Origin: Gossypium raimondii
Taxonomy: Eukaryota > Streptophyta > Magnoliopsida > Malvales > Malvaceae
DNA length: 64,000 nucleotides
Direction: 5' to 3'
NCBI RefSeq assembly: GCF_025698545.1
Contig: NC_068575.1
Location: 61,823,980-61,887,979, forward strand
Part shown: one piece after another, positions 11,150 through 21,940 of the stretch
How the letters are laid out: every line of letters starts with the position of its first letter
Position numbering within the stretch: position 1 is the stretch's first letter
Program-made: the position numbers and the translations under genes
The notes under the pieces: model-generated
Told to the model about the DNA's origin: nothing
Seen by the model: only the letters and a program-made list of their open reading frames with translations
Database searches by the model: none

Positions 11150-12388
11150 AATACTACCGATTTTTCTACATTTCGATATATTCCGACCAGAATATCGGCC
11201 AATTCGTATTCGATTGCTGTAAGTTAATTTTGTGCTCATCATCGAGCACCTCAGGTGCCACGAGAATCAGTTGTCGAAATCCAAATTGCCGCAACACTCT
11301 ATCCGTCTGATGCATCTCCACGGTAGCATAGTTGATTAATGAGACATTCACATGTCAAATGTTTGGATTTTGAAAGAATTCATCCGAAATTACTGCCCGA
11401 ATTTCCGAATCCTTGTATGGTGTCCATTGAAACTATATGAACATGATAAAAATATTAGTTATATACATTATACTAAATGCTAAATATGAAACGACTATTT
11501 TATGTATATATATTATTTAATACTTACTTGCGCTTTCGACCGTCGGTCTAATCGAAGCCTTATATCTTTAAGAGCGGTAGATATTCCAGCATAACTCGCC
11601 AAATGGTTCCACCTAATTAAATAAATTTTTAGCATACAATTATATTTTAAATCTATGTAATCATTGTAAAATCTAATATACATTTTAATTTGTTATGAGT
11701 GAGAATGTATATGGGTGGTCCACTAGAGGACATAAAAATAGAAAGTGAAATTGAGTCAATGATTGTAGTAGTGATAGGCAACCTCCGATTTTGGCTTTAG
11801 TTGGTGGCGTCGCCCCGCACATCTCCCGGTACAATGTTATCAACGCGACAAACCCCCAACTAAATTTGCCAGTTGCTTTAAAATCAATGAGTTTCAGCAA
11901 CCACCTCAGATGTGTGAGGTTTTGTGACAAGTCCGGCATCAAATAATCTCCAATTATCTCAAGAATGTATGCCCGAGCATATCGTATTCTTTCTACTTCA
12001 GTCGAATCATTCCCTCACTACGGGAATGTATGCCCGAGCATATCGTATTCTTTCTACTTCAGTAGATATTATTCAGAATCGCACCCAAAAGATCGTAGCA
12101 TACGACTCCCCAATCAGCAGATTGAACGAACGCGGTGAGTGCAGACCCATCCACCGGTAATCCTAATTGTAACTGCACGTCCTCTAAAGTGATGGTACAC
12201 TCTCCGCATGAAAGATGGAATGTGTGCGTCTCGGGGCTCCACCTCTCTATCAACGCGCTGATGAGTTTCGGGTCCAACTTGTACCCCTGGCTTATAGTGG
12301 TCACGTGCCAAAAACCCGCTTCCCGCAAGCAATTCTCTATCAACGGTGATGGAGAACCAGACATATTACGAATATAACATTGTAACAC
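11150..12388 (-). pseudogene. Plant mobile domain (PMD, MAIN-like) gene remnant carried by the MULE
   Basis: Read on the minus strand. Positions 12388-12059 encode [20 protein letters not shown], then [40 protein letters not shown] and [16 protein letters not shown]. Positions 11990-11690 give MPDLSQNLTHLRWLLKL and LYREMCGATPPTKAKIGGCL. After gaps that look like introns, 11600-11520 resembles WNHLASYAGISTAL, and 11440-11160 gives VSLINYATVEMHQTDRVLRQ and EVLDDEHKINLQQ. These are hallmarks of the aminotransferase-like plant mobile domain found in MAIN/MAIL proteins and in many plant transposons. A 61-bp tandem duplication at 11963-12063 disrupts the frame, and the C-terminal part is missing. 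It is a remnant, probably not translated as a full PMD protein. Confidence 0.8.
11963..12063. repeat. Short tandem duplication inside the PMD remnant
   Basis: A 40-bp segment starting GAATGTATGCCCGAGCATAT at 11963 recurs without visible change at 12024, giving a 61-bp period. A shared sequence this exact implies the duplication is younger than the general decay of the element. Confidence 0.9.
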
Positions 12389-12734
12389 TTGATCTATAGA
12401 CTGTTATAAAAAATTATAAAATAAAAATTAATTAAAATTACGTAAATGAAAAAATATTAAATAATACTAAAAATTAAAATTAACCCTTACCATTCTCATT
12501 TGTTCGACGAAGATATGTTTATGATCGAGACGAATTAATTCCCCGGCCATTGCTAACACGATCAAATATTTTTGAAATTATAAAAAAACTAATTCAGAAA
12601 AAAAATTAAACAGAGCTTCTTTGCCAAAATTAAAGAGAGCTTTGAGAAAATTAAAAAAAATTGAAGAAATAATGTGTGAAAAAATAGGAGGGGGTTTTAT
12701 ACGGTCAAAAAATCAAATAGCCATTGGGGGAAAA

Positions 12735-12989
12735 AACATGGACTAAAACGCGTCCCTAGGGGAGCGATTTTGCCACATCAGCAAAGCACGTCCACGTGGG
12801 TGTGTTTTGTGTTGAAATGGCAAAATTACTCCCTCAGGGATGCGTTTTGCTAAAATTTCCCCTAAAAACGCTCCTATGTGGACGTGTTTTACTAAAATCG
12901 GCCCTTTCCGGTAAATAATGAAAACATTGGGTCATTTCCGTAAATAAAGTTAGAAATGAGATTTTAATGGTAAAATGGTCTGATCTACA
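12735..12989 (-). repeat. Right terminal inverted repeat of the MULE
   Basis: Reverse complement of the left end, with scattered mismatches. Its inner hairpin (12758-12783 against 12810-12835) is more degraded than the one in the left repeat. The outer end lies 157 bp upstream of the L9 start codon and about 60 bp upstream of its TATA box. Confidence 0.85.
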
Positions 12990-13044
12990 TATTAACTCGT
13001 AAATAATTATTTAATTAAAAATTTCTTAAAACGTGAAATAATTA

Positions 13045-13146
13045 TACCTTGTATATAAAAGGGCGCTAGGGTTAGGGTTTTTCCAACCATTTCTCGAAGC
13101 CGCCTAAAAGAGAGCCGGGAAAGGAAGCTAGAAGAGCAAAGCGAAA
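13045..13146 (+). promoter_or_regulatory. Core promoter of the L9 gene: TATA box and telo-box
   Basis: A TATA box (TATATAAAA) lies at 13052-13060, followed directly by AGGGTTAGGGTTT at 13068-13080. The latter is the reverse form of the telo-box (AAACCCTA) typical of plant ribosomal-protein and translation genes. The ATG follows at 13147. The MULE terminal repeat ends about 60 bp upstream of the TATA box, so distal promoter elements must lie inside or beyond the transposon. Confidence 0.75.
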
Positions 13147-14646
13147 ATGAAGACTATACTTTCCTCCGAGACAATGGACATCCCCGATGGGGTTAGCATT
13201 AAGGTCAAGGCTAAGGTGATCGAGGTTGAAGGTCCAAGGGGTAAGCTTACCCGCAACTTCAAGCACCTCAACCTTGATTTCCATCTCATCAAGGACGAAG
13301 AGACCGGCAAGCGTAAGCTCAGGATCGAGGCTTGGTTTGGCTCCAGGAAGACCAGTGCCGCCATCCGTACAGCTCTTAGCCACGTTGAGAACCTCATCAC
13401 CGGTGTCACTAAAGGATACCGTTACAAGATGAGGTTCGTCTACGCTCACTTTCCGATTAACGCCTCCATCACTAATGGCAACAAGTCGATCGAGATCCGT
13501 AACTTCCTTGGCGAGAAGAAGGTCTACTCTCGCATTCCTTCCTTTTTTATGCTTGAATTTATGTGGAACTGGAATCTGCTTAAGTTTATGCTTTAGCTTG
13601 TTTATGGATTTTGATTTCAGATAATTTTATGTTGAATGTTTGGCCATTTAAGTATACAAAAATGGTGAAATCATGTATTCGTATCAAATTTTATGTTGGT
13701 ACTCTTTGGATGATTCTTCATTTTGCTTTTGATTTCAAATAATTTTATGCTGAATGTTTGCCTGTTCTCATGTTCAAGTACGTCGAAATCATACATTCCT
13801 ATCAATTTCAGTAAGAGTTTGTGATTTTTTATGCCTAATGATTTAACTGAACTTCTTTATGCAGTCTTTTCTATTCACAACTCTAAATTTGCTAAGAATT
13901 ATTTTCTGTTAATCCATTATAATATCAACCAGTAAACCCTAAATCCTAAAGCCTTTTTTCCGTTGTTAAGCAAGATTGGTTGGATTAGCTTATTTTCTGT
14001 AGGTTATATATTTACATATGCGCCTTTATGTTTTACTTTAAGTTGGTTAGTTCCAATAATGTTTGAACCGGGAAGTAGCCAGCGTACCGGTCTGGAGAAT
14101 GGCTTTGAACTGGTTGGACCAGGAATTGGTATGGACTGGTTGAACCGGTGGTTGAATTGGGTTTTTAAAATTTTTTTAATTTTAATGATTTTTTAATCAA
14201 ACTGGTCAGACTGGTTCAACCACCCTTGAGTTGTCATGCTCTTGTTGTTTAAAGAGTTACAGATGTTCTTTTTTAAATTTTATATGTTGTTGTATTAGTA
14301 TGGCTCATTCTCTGTTGGTAAACGTCAGGTCCGTAAGGTGGATATGTTGGAAGGTGTTTCCATTGTTCGATCCGAGAAGGTTAAGGATGAGATTGTTTTG
14401 GATGGTAATGACATCGAACTTGTATCCCGATCTGCAGCTTTGATAAACCAGGTACTTTCTCATTGAGTGCTTGCCTTATGCAAGTGTTTCAAATTTATGT
14501 TTCATTTATAGATTTCAACTTTGCTTTAACAATCTTATCATCCGTTCCTTTTTGAACAGAAATGCCATGTGAAGAACAAGGATATTAGAAAGTTCCTTGA
14601 TGGTATCTATGTTAGTGAGAAGGGAAGGGTCGCTGAAGAAGAATGA
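13147..14646 (+). CDS. RPL9: 60S ribosomal protein L9 (uL6)
   Basis: Structural protein of the large cytosolic ribosomal subunit, near the sarcin-ricin loop and the factor-binding site. Three exons (13147-13521, 14329-14451, 14560-14646), all phase 0 and GT-AG, give 194 residues, the normal plant length. It begins [20 protein letters not shown] and continues through [37 protein letters not shown] and [20 protein letters not shown], ending RVAEEE. Every part matches the uL6 family. The first intron (807 bp) contains a repeat-like segment near 14060-14222. Because the gene has introns and a normal promoter, it is a functional locus and not a processed copy. Arabidopsis keeps more than one L9 gene, so a paralog elsewhere is expected. 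Confidence 0.96.
14060..14222. repeat. Dispersed repeat in L9 intron 1
   Basis: A GGTT/CCGG-rich stretch (TACCGGTC, GACTGGTTGAACCGGTGG, then AAACTGGTCAGACTGGTTCA) followed by an AT-rich core. Similar wording occurs at 15475-15700 and, more weakly, at 30810-30930 and 58315-58560. It is probably one dispersed non-autonomous family; borders are not resolved. Confidence 0.4.
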
Positions 14647-16080
14647 TTACTATCTCCTTGAATCATAGTTATAGTGCTGCTTTATTTTTTTGTCGTGGTA
14701 ATATCTTGGGACTCCGTTTTTTGTCTCGTCTTTCCTGTTTCCCTGGATTGCAACTGTTACAGAGGACAAGGATGTTATCTTTATTTGTTTGCAGAATTTT
14801 GGATATCTGTTTAATCTTTAGTACTCTAATTATTCCCCCATTTTAAGCTGTGTGTTGATTTATAGAACTGTTCCTTAATGAATCTCATTTTTCTGCAATT
14901 TGCTTACGTGCTGAGTATGTTACCGGAAATCCGGACTTGGATATTTTGAAGTTTAATCAGTAAGTTGATCTTATTCTTACTAATAATCTATGATGGTTTA
15001 TTTTTCGTAATTTGTTCAATGTATATCTATATCTATGTTGACACTTGATTCCGTTGATTTGATATTTCTGCCATGCCTTAGTGTTAACTGTGTGATGGCA
15101 TGGTTGTTCTAGCTACCTTTTTTGCTCTGTTGTTGGTTGGACATATATAGCCCTTGGATGGCGCGGTTGTTCTCAGTACTTGTTTGCTTTGTTGTTGGCC
15201 GGCTATGTATTTGTACCTATGTGGACATTAGATTCCATTGATTTGATATTTCTGCCATGCCTTAGCGTATACTCTGTGATGACACGGTTGTTCTCCATAC
15301 TTGCTTGCTCACATCCATTAATCTTGGATCCCATCCCATTCCTGTCAAAATTCAATAATGAATCAAAGCTTACAAATGATGAATGAATTATTGAAAATTA
15401 TGTATTGGAATCCCCTTCTTACACTCTCATTTCTTCTGAATCCCATTTTCATTGCCACTTCCATTTTTTCTCAGTTTTGACCGGTTGGATTTGGTGCAGT
15501 GAGGGGTTAGATTGGTTGAATTTTTTGGAATCGGTTGTGGATTAGTTTAAAAAATCAATTGAATTGTCTTTTTAATATTTTTTTATGAATTTTTAATTAA
15601 TTGTTTAATTTAATTATACAAAATTAACTGAATTAATGATTTGATCATCATCTGATTTTAAAAATTTTATTTTTATTGGCTTGTATTAATTTCCAACCGA
15701 ACCACGGCTCAATTAACTCCTTCCTCTCTCCCACTTGCTCTACAAAGTTAATTCATGAAAATCAGATATTTTTGTTCATTTTTGTAATTCCATTGAATTA
15801 AATGATATGGACTAGGTGTAGAGACATATGGCATACATGCAATGTTGGCTAATATGCTTGTCATGTCACCATTTGTCTAGAGAATATCATCTAAGACTAA
15901 AATGTATAACGAAGCTGATACCGGTCTAAACAAAAAGCCGAATTTAAACGCCAAAAAGATAAAATTCATAACAACAGTAAGGAAAAGCCTCTGATACATA
16001 TCGTAAGCATGAACTCGAAATTTTGATATTGTTGGTAAAATTGGAAAATTAATGAATAAAAAACAATGAAAATGATCTTA
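14647..16080. other. L9 3' region and intergenic sequence with a diverged tandem repeat
   Basis: 14647-14930 is probably the L9 3' UTR. A segment starting ATCTATGTTGACA at 15031 recurs as ACCTATGTGGACA at 15215, with TTGATATTTCTGCCATGCCT shared, so there is an old tandem duplication of period about 184 bp over 15031-15305. 15475-15700 is a dispersed repeat related to that in L9 intron 1. I see no gene. Confidence 0.5.
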
Positions 16081-16305
16081 TCTCCGTTGTCCAGCACATT
16101 CATTTAATCATCATCATCTTCACTCTCGAGCTTTCAGTTTCAGATTCCATCAACTTCGTATCCTCCCCGATTGCAAGTATAATATTTTCAAACTGTTTAG
16201 CATGTATAATCTGTTGTGTTCCATTATATTTATCTTCTGCCATTGCCTGTGTGTTTTTCACTCTAAGATTGTGGAACCAACCCTCACTTCGTTATCCTCA
16301 AACAG

Positions 16306-17223
16306 GCTGGTTTTACCGGTGAAGGAACTCCTAGGACTGTCTTCCCATGCGTCGTTGCACGGCCACCGCACGCCGGAATGGAACACAAAGCTGTCTTTTT
16401 CGGTGTGAAGCTCTGGCTTGGAGTGGTATTTGCACATTGAATTACCTTGTTGATCAACATGATTTCATTACCAATTGGGATGACATCGAACAAATCTGGT
16501 ATCACACTTGCCATAACGAGTTTCATGTCGATCCCCAAAAACATCCCGTGCTCCTCACCGAAGCACCGCACAATTCCAAGTCCAAAAGGCAGAAAATGGC
16601 CGAGATAATGTTCGAAAATTTTAAGATTCCGGCCATGTATATTCCCATTCCGGCGGTGATATCGCTTCATGCTGCCAAGCGTACTACAGGTTAGTAGTAG
16701 CAACAAGATATAATTAATTCACCCACGTATAAAAAGTATATTTATTCACGAGTTAGGTTATTCATTCAAGCTCGTTTCTTCAACTTTTAAGAGGATTTAA
16801 TAAAAAAATATTAAATTTGAAAAATAGACTTAATTAAAAAATTAGACTTAGTTTAAAATATAGGTCGAGCATAGACTTCAACCTTTTAAGGTCAAGTCCG
16901 TCTGATTTTTTTTTTAATTTGTAATATTTTATCTTATATAATTTATAAGATATAAAAATCAATTTTATAGTTTATAGATTATAGATTAAAAGTTAAGATG
17001 AATATATATAAAAGGGTAAAACATGATGTTTAATCTAAAAAGGACTTGTTTGGTAACATAATCCTTTCCAGTGACTCCACCATACTTGCCCCCGGCGTGG
17101 GTGATGGAATCATTAAGGAACTTTCAGCTCTTATGCCGAGTGATATTGAGATTAAGGTTGTCCCACCACCGGAAAAACATTATCGGTGCATCAGTTTTGG
17201 CTTCTCATAAAACATTACCTCAG
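16306..17223 (+). pseudogene. Actin pseudogene, unprocessed
   Basis: 16306-16689 corresponds to plant actin exon 2. It follows an intact acceptor (CAAACAG), encodes AGFTGEGTPRTVFPCVVARP, then after a frameshift TNWDDIEQIWYHTCHNEFHV, HPVLLTEAPHNSKSKRQKM and PAMYIPIPAVISLHAAKRTT, and ends exactly at the usual donor position after RTTG. It is 384 nt long, whereas I recall about 394 for the family. 17051-17223 matches the end of exon 3 (GNIILSSDSTILAPG, then IKELSALMPSDIEIKVVPPP, then after another frameshift ASVLASHKTLPQ) and stops at the conserved exon-3 border. The first part of exon 3, about 140 residues, is missing and unrelated AT-rich sequence fills the gap. Retained introns show it is a decayed gene duplicate and not a retrocopy. 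Confidence 0.85.
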
Positions 17224-17240
17224 GTATTATATATATAGTT

Positions 17241-18015
17241 TAAGGGTAAATTACTTCAAAGGTCACTAAACTATTAGTAAGTTTACGTTTTAGTCACTCA
17301 ACTTTAAAAAGTTACAAAATGATCATCGGATTATTCAAAAGTTTTTATTTAAGTTACCGGATTGTTAAAATTGCTACTATATGTCATATGACCTTCTATG
17401 TTCGCATTGCTTATACCAATCAAAAGCTTTTCTTCTACAACCCAAAATCCAAAACAATTTTCTTCTTTAATCTTTGACACTGACCATCTAATCGACTTGG
17501 TTTTTTTACTCATCGGTGATTGCTTGGAGCTCGCCAGACAGGCTTTTTTTATAAAAAAAACTTAATAGTCCAATGACTTAAATAAAAACTTATAAAATGT
17601 CACTAGTTGTTAAGGTTTTTTTTTTACTAATGAGCTCCAAGTAACGATTCAACAATCAGTACAGTGGATTAGTACCCATCAATGAGTAAAAAAAAACATA
17701 CCTTAGATCCAAGTTGATTTGATGGTCAATGTCGGAGATTGGAGAAGAAAACTGTTTGGATTTTTATTTCGTAGATTCGTGATGTTTAAAGCTATTTTAT
17801 GAAGAAAAAAAATTGAACTGCAAAAGAGTAGGGAAAAAAAGCTTTCAATTGGTAGTGCGAATAGAGAAAGCTATACAACAATAATTTTAACAGTCTAGTG
17901 ACTTAAATGAAAATTTTCGAATAATTTAGTGACCATTTTTCTAACGTTTTGAAGTTAAGTGACTAACATATAAACTTACTAATAATTTAGTAACTTTAGA
18001 TACAATTTACCCTTA
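17241..18015. mobile_element. MITE, family A, copy 1 (775 bp, inverted ends)
   Basis: The left end (TAAGGGTAAATTACTTCAAA, then TCACTAAACTATTAGTAAG) is the inverse of the right end (ACTTACTAATAATTTAGTAA ... AATTTACCCTTA). Arms continue inward (TTTAAAAAGTTACAAAATGA against TTTTTCTAACGTTTTGAAGT). There is no coding sequence. It sits immediately after the actin pseudogene. Copies A2 and A3 lie at 22775-23190 and 26939-27422. Confidence 0.75.
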
Positions 18016-18019
18016 TTTT

Positions 18020-18311
18020 TTTAATACTAGTTTTGGCTTTGGAATAGTGAAAATTTCACTTTGGTCATACGGTAGCCCCTTCATTTTTGTTAAAACAATT
18101 GACTTAATACTTATTTTGGTCCTTTTAGTACAGTGAAATTTTTCCTTCAACCTTTTATTATTATCTACATGGGGAATTTTTTTAACGGAAATGGTCAAGG
18201 AATTAACGCAATAGACGAAAAAAAAAAAGAGAGGATAAATTAATCTAAAAATAGTAAAATTACTGAAGTGAAAATTTCATTATAATACAAGGGCCAAAAC
18301 AAGTATTAAAC
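18020..18311. mobile_element. MITE, family G, ~290 bp
   Basis: The left end TTTAATACTAGTTTTGGCTT and the inverse of the right end (GTTTAATACTTGTTTTGGCC) pair, followed by GTGAAAATTTCACTTTGG against TTATAATGAAATTTTCACTT. It abuts the family A element. Pieces of the same family lie in the kinase intron (44430-44840). Confidence 0.65.
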
Positions 18312-19600
18312 CATATATATTATATTGCTTTCATCATGCTTTTCTTTTTTTTTAGTAAATCATGCTTTTCTTAATCCATTTGAGAATCTACTCTAAACAT
18401 GATAATTATGTTAGCATTGAATGTAGATGTGCATATCCAAGGCAGAATACGATGAATCAGCTTCGATCGTTGTTAAAAATTGAGTCTTAATTTAATTGAT
18501 ATCAAATATAAAGTTACGTGTTTTCGAATGCACTAAAACGTATTTATTCTTTTATTTAAAAGTTGATAAAAAATTATCACGTTCAAATAATTAATATAGA
18601 AAATAAGATTTATGTTAAAAAATGTAAATTTTAAAATAATGGAGGAAAGATTGAAGTTATTATATCAAAGTATTTGATTGTTGATATTGTAATATATTTT
18701 ACTTTTCTTATTTTATATTTACTATGAATTAAAACATAAATGTTATTTACTAATAACCTACCATCCTAGATATTTCATATCTTTCCTAAATATGATTTAA
18801 AAATTAAAAATTATCATAAATATATATTTAATATTTTTATATTTTAAAATAAATATTATAATATTAAAGTAATAAATATAATCCATTCTCAGTCCTCATC
18901 CAAAATAATAAGAATATAACAAAATTTAGAAAGACACCTAATTAAATCAATCTAAACGTATTGCATCTAATTAAGACGGTGCAAAATAGGAGTGTCGCGT
19001 CATTCTATATATTTCAATTATTTAATAATATTTTAATAAATTTTTCATGTCATTAATATATAATTTTGATTATTTTTTAACCTGAATTTTGAATCTCGAA
19101 TCTCAAATCTAAAACAGGATTATCTAATATGTTTTGAGTATTCAGATTTTTGTTCTAAATTTCACATATTTTTGTTTAACATAAACCATTTTAATTTTAT
19201 TATTATGTTTATTCAATAAAATTAATAGAATATGTTGATTGATTGCACTCTTATCATAATCGTTGAGGGGACTTTCTCAAAAGGATTTGCAAGTGTAGTA
19301 TGTCTAAAGTCAACAAATCTCGTAACAGTTAAGTATTATTGTTGAGTCAAACCGAGGTTTAACCTGTTGAGAGAGAACATCCTATGTGATCGGACCGTGA
19401 ATTCCTACCAAAAGACGTGAGTACTGCTTGACCAAGTGGGTAGTATATACCAAATAATTGAAAGTCTTACTATTTTATTTTAAGATTCATATAATTTGGT
19501 GTTAATCAATCATGATTCTGGGTAATTTACGACATGATTGCAACAGTTCATGTTCTTCAATTCTTAAAGTAAAGTTTTGAATATGTTAAATACAGAGAAA
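18312..19600. other. AT-rich intergenic sequence without a recognised gene
   Basis: No open frame of interest and no family similarity. 18480-18540 (TTGAGTCTTAATTTAATTGA ...) may be a worn SINE-like head similar to those at 20660 and 27640. The rest is AT-rich filler. Confidence 0.4.
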
Positions 19601-19709
19601 TAATCTTTGAAAGAAAAAACAAATTAACCAAAAAAAAGAAGAAGAAAAGGTTAAAGCTTTTGAACATGTTGTTAAATACATACAGTATAAAGAAGAGCAA
19701 CCAAAGCTG

Positions 19710-20330
19710 CTACGGTTCCGGGTCCGGCACCACCGGTTGGGAACCGTCTCCAACGCATTCACGGGTAGTTTCTTCCGGTGACGGCGACGGAGGAAGACAA
19801 ATAGAACGGCAAGTGGGGCAAGAAGAGTGTGAAGCCAACCACCGTTGAATACATTGTACATGGAAACCATGTTTACACTTAGCCAACACTTGAATTCCGT
19901 CGCCTTCCACGAATTCCGACAAGCAAATAGCACATTCCGGTACACCCTCCGCTCCAGCAAGCTTCATCCCATGCGAATAAACCACCGTCGGAGCCACCGA
20001 CATGCGTGCTACACCCGCCTCCGTTACAGGCTTCCTCTGCTCAAGCTCTTGTTGGGTTTGAGGAAGGTGACTGCCATTGTTTGAACGCCGAGAGCGGAGG
20101 CTTCCACTGTAATTCCCGCGTAAGAAGCAGCGGATGACGGCGTTAAGAACCACAGAGCAGATTAAAGCGCAAAAAAGAATGATTAAGACCATGGCAACGT
20201 TATCTTGAAAATCACTCGAGTCCGAGTATGGTTGCCACCTGCAAATGTTGGGACTGCAGGTTGAGTTTGAAGTGGAAGACATTCGCGGCGGGTCGCCGGA
20301 AGAAACTGGTGGCGCCGGCGGTTGTCGCAT
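19710..20330 (-). CDS. RING-H2 finger protein, ATL family (membrane E3 ubiquitin ligase)
   Basis: Intronless minus-strand gene of 206 residues, normal for the ATL family, which is mostly intronless. A hydrophobic segment lies at residues about 45-66 (VAMVLIILFCALICSVVLNA), followed by basic residues. The RING-H2 finger spans residues 133-174 with C133, C136, C152, H154, H157, C160, C171 and C174 (PECAICLSEF ... CKHGFHVQC ... RWLASHSSCPTCR). The spacing C-x2-C-x15-C-x-H-x2-H-x2-C-x10-C-x2-C and the Trp before the last pair fit E2 binding. The N-terminus is Pro/Ser-rich and the tail is acidic and Pro-rich. Role (family knowledge): membrane-anchored E3 ligase, often in defence, hormone or stress responses; the substrate is unknown. 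I cannot name the ortholog; it looks closest to the ATL78/ATL80-type short members. Confidence 0.92.
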   Translation of the reverse strand: MRQPPAPPVSSGDPPRMSSTSNSTCSPNICRWQPYSDSSDFQDNVAMVLIILFCALICSVVLNAVIRCFLRGNYSGSLRSRRSNNGSHLPQTQQELEQRKPVTEAGVARMSVAPTVVYSHGMKLAGAEGVPECAICLSEFVEGDGIQVLAKCKHGFHVQCIQRWLASHSSCPTCRSICLPPSPSPEETTRECVGDGSQPVVPDPEP

Positions 20331-20400
20331 TTGGTAATTTAGAGAGAATATTGGGTGGGAGAAGTAAGGAGGGATGTTTTTTTATAGGCATATATTATTA
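20331..20400 (-). promoter_or_regulatory. Probable TATA box of the ATL gene
   Basis: On the minus strand, GCCTATAAAAAAACATCC at about 20375-20392 lies some 50 bp upstream of the ATG, implying a short leader. Upstream sequence is AT-rich. Confidence 0.5.
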
Positions 20401-20654
20401 AGCAAGCAAGCATCAAGAAATGCATACGTGCTTTTAAGGGTTAACAATTTCTTGTCACCGTGATTAATTGATGTAAGTACATGAAGAATCACATAATTGT
20501 TCTAATTATTTATTTATTGATTTCATTTAATTTTTTTTTAAAATAAAGAATGACAATTTAACCCATTCAATATTATTTCTCGGATTAATATTTTATTTAA
20601 TTCAAGTATTATTATTTAAAAGTGTGAACAAAGTTTTCTAAAAATTAATGTTGT

Positions 20655-20765
20655 TTGTCAATTGAGTCTTAACACGATTGGTATGAGCATTGTTGTCAGT
20701 GCAGAAGGACACGCGTTAAACTGTATTATCTCCATATTTATGGGTTGAAAAGTGTATTTATTCTA
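20655..20765 (+). mobile_element. tRNA-derived SINE-like fragment, copy 1
   Basis: CAATTGAGTCTTAACACGAT, then TGAGCATTGTTGTCAGTGCA, then a worn B-box-like segment (ACACGCGTTAAACTG) and TTTATGGGTTG. Comparison with the better copy at 27636 supports a tRNA-related head. Confidence 0.45.
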
Positions 20766-20799
20766 ATTTAAATATGATCATATATGGTCTTTATATTTA

Positions 20800-21000
20800 G
20801 GTTAAATATGGTTTAAATCATTGTATTCTTTATATATTCAAAATTTAGTCCTTCTAATTTCAAGTTTATTACAACATCATCCTTTTAATTACATAGCTAT
20901 CAAATACATTTTAAAAATTTAAAACACCATGTTAATAAATTTAACGAAAAAAGTAATGATAATAAGTAATTAAATCTAAATTTTAAAATATAAAAATAAA
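20800..21000. mobile_element. Fragment of MITE family H
   Basis: Contains AAAATTTAGTCCTTCTAATT, TTATTACAACATCATCCTTT and AATTACATAGCTATCAA, the same order of words as in the full element at 50851-51215. Ends are not both present. Confidence 0.5.
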
Positions 21001-21940
21001 GAAAAAAACTAAAATTTTAATTTTTTTAAAAAATACAACTACTTATAATATATTTTAACATTACATTTTATTAACACATTTTGGTTTCACATATCCCAAA
21101 AATGTTTAAAACTACAAAGTAAATAGATATGATTCTACGAGTTTCGAGAAATTACAAACATTCATCAATTGGGCTCCATTAATTAATGCATTTGTGCATG
21201 AATCTCTTCTCTCTCTCTTAATCATACGAGCATTGATGGCATTGAAACAAAAATGTCGCTTTTGCAAAATTACCCACATATTTTTGCTTCTTTCATAGCC
21301 ACTGCCAAATATGAAATCAATTCTAATTTTCAATACCCAAAAATACGAGGTTGACATACAAATTATGTTATATAATTCTAATTTCATGTACCAAGTATGG
21401 CCTTTGCCCAAATAAGGAGAAACCCATTGCTGCTAAGGTACCAATTATGGTTTGAAGCAACTCGGTAATGGCAGACTCATTGGCCATTGTTGTTTCTCAC
21501 TTTTTGCTTTTGACCAAATGACGACAATGTTTGAGATAAGCTACGTAAAAAAAAAAGAAAAAGAGTTGATAGGATAAGTTTGCATTTGCAATCATGCACC
21601 TTTTAGAAAGAGGTAGACCCCATGAAATGAAACACCCCAATCACCTTTAAAAAAGATTATTTTGATTATTGAACACCACCAAGCTTGTTTTTAGATTTTT
21701 TTTCATGGGTTTATATAATTTTTAGTCACGTAGTTACGTTTATTTTGATACTTTAATATTTTTGATCTATTTTGTTATTTGAATTTGATAACTAGAGTCA
21801 TTTGGTCTCTGAAATTAATAAATGTAAAAGTTTAATCATGTGTCACTCTACGATTATACTATGTCATCATTTGAAAATAAAAAAAAAGTAGTTTTTTAAA
21901 ATTTCAAGCATGTACCAAATTCAGAATCAAAATAGACTTA
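21001..21940. other. AT-rich intergenic sequence without a recognised gene
   Basis: Open frame 21112-21411 on the minus strand has no family features and ordinary intergenic composition. I see nothing else. Confidence 0.4.

Larger units (their letters stand above)
9378..12989. mobile_element. Decayed Mutator-like element (MULE) with ~250-bp terminal inverted repeats
   Basis: A 3.6-kb DNA transposon. The ends at about 9378-9625 and 12735-12989 are inverted copies of each other: GACCATTATACCAATAAAGG against GACCATTTTACCATTAAAAT, then TTTCTAACTTTATTTACG, GGGCCGATTTTAGCAAAACA and on to the AGCGATTTTGCC box. Inside, a MuDR-type transposase N-terminus reads rightward and a plant-mobile-domain remnant reads leftward, so the two face each other. 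The catalytic DDE part of the transposase is absent and the PMD C-terminus is also missing at the junction near 11000-11160, which suggests one internal deletion. I could not find a clean 9-bp target duplication, so the outer borders are uncertain by about 10 bp. Confidence 0.85.

Noticed and set aside
13072-13449. Minus-strand frames opposite L9 exon 1
   Set aside because: Shadows of the conserved L9 coding sequence.
16284-16706. 140-codon minus-strand frame
   Set aside because: It is the antisense of the actin exon relic.
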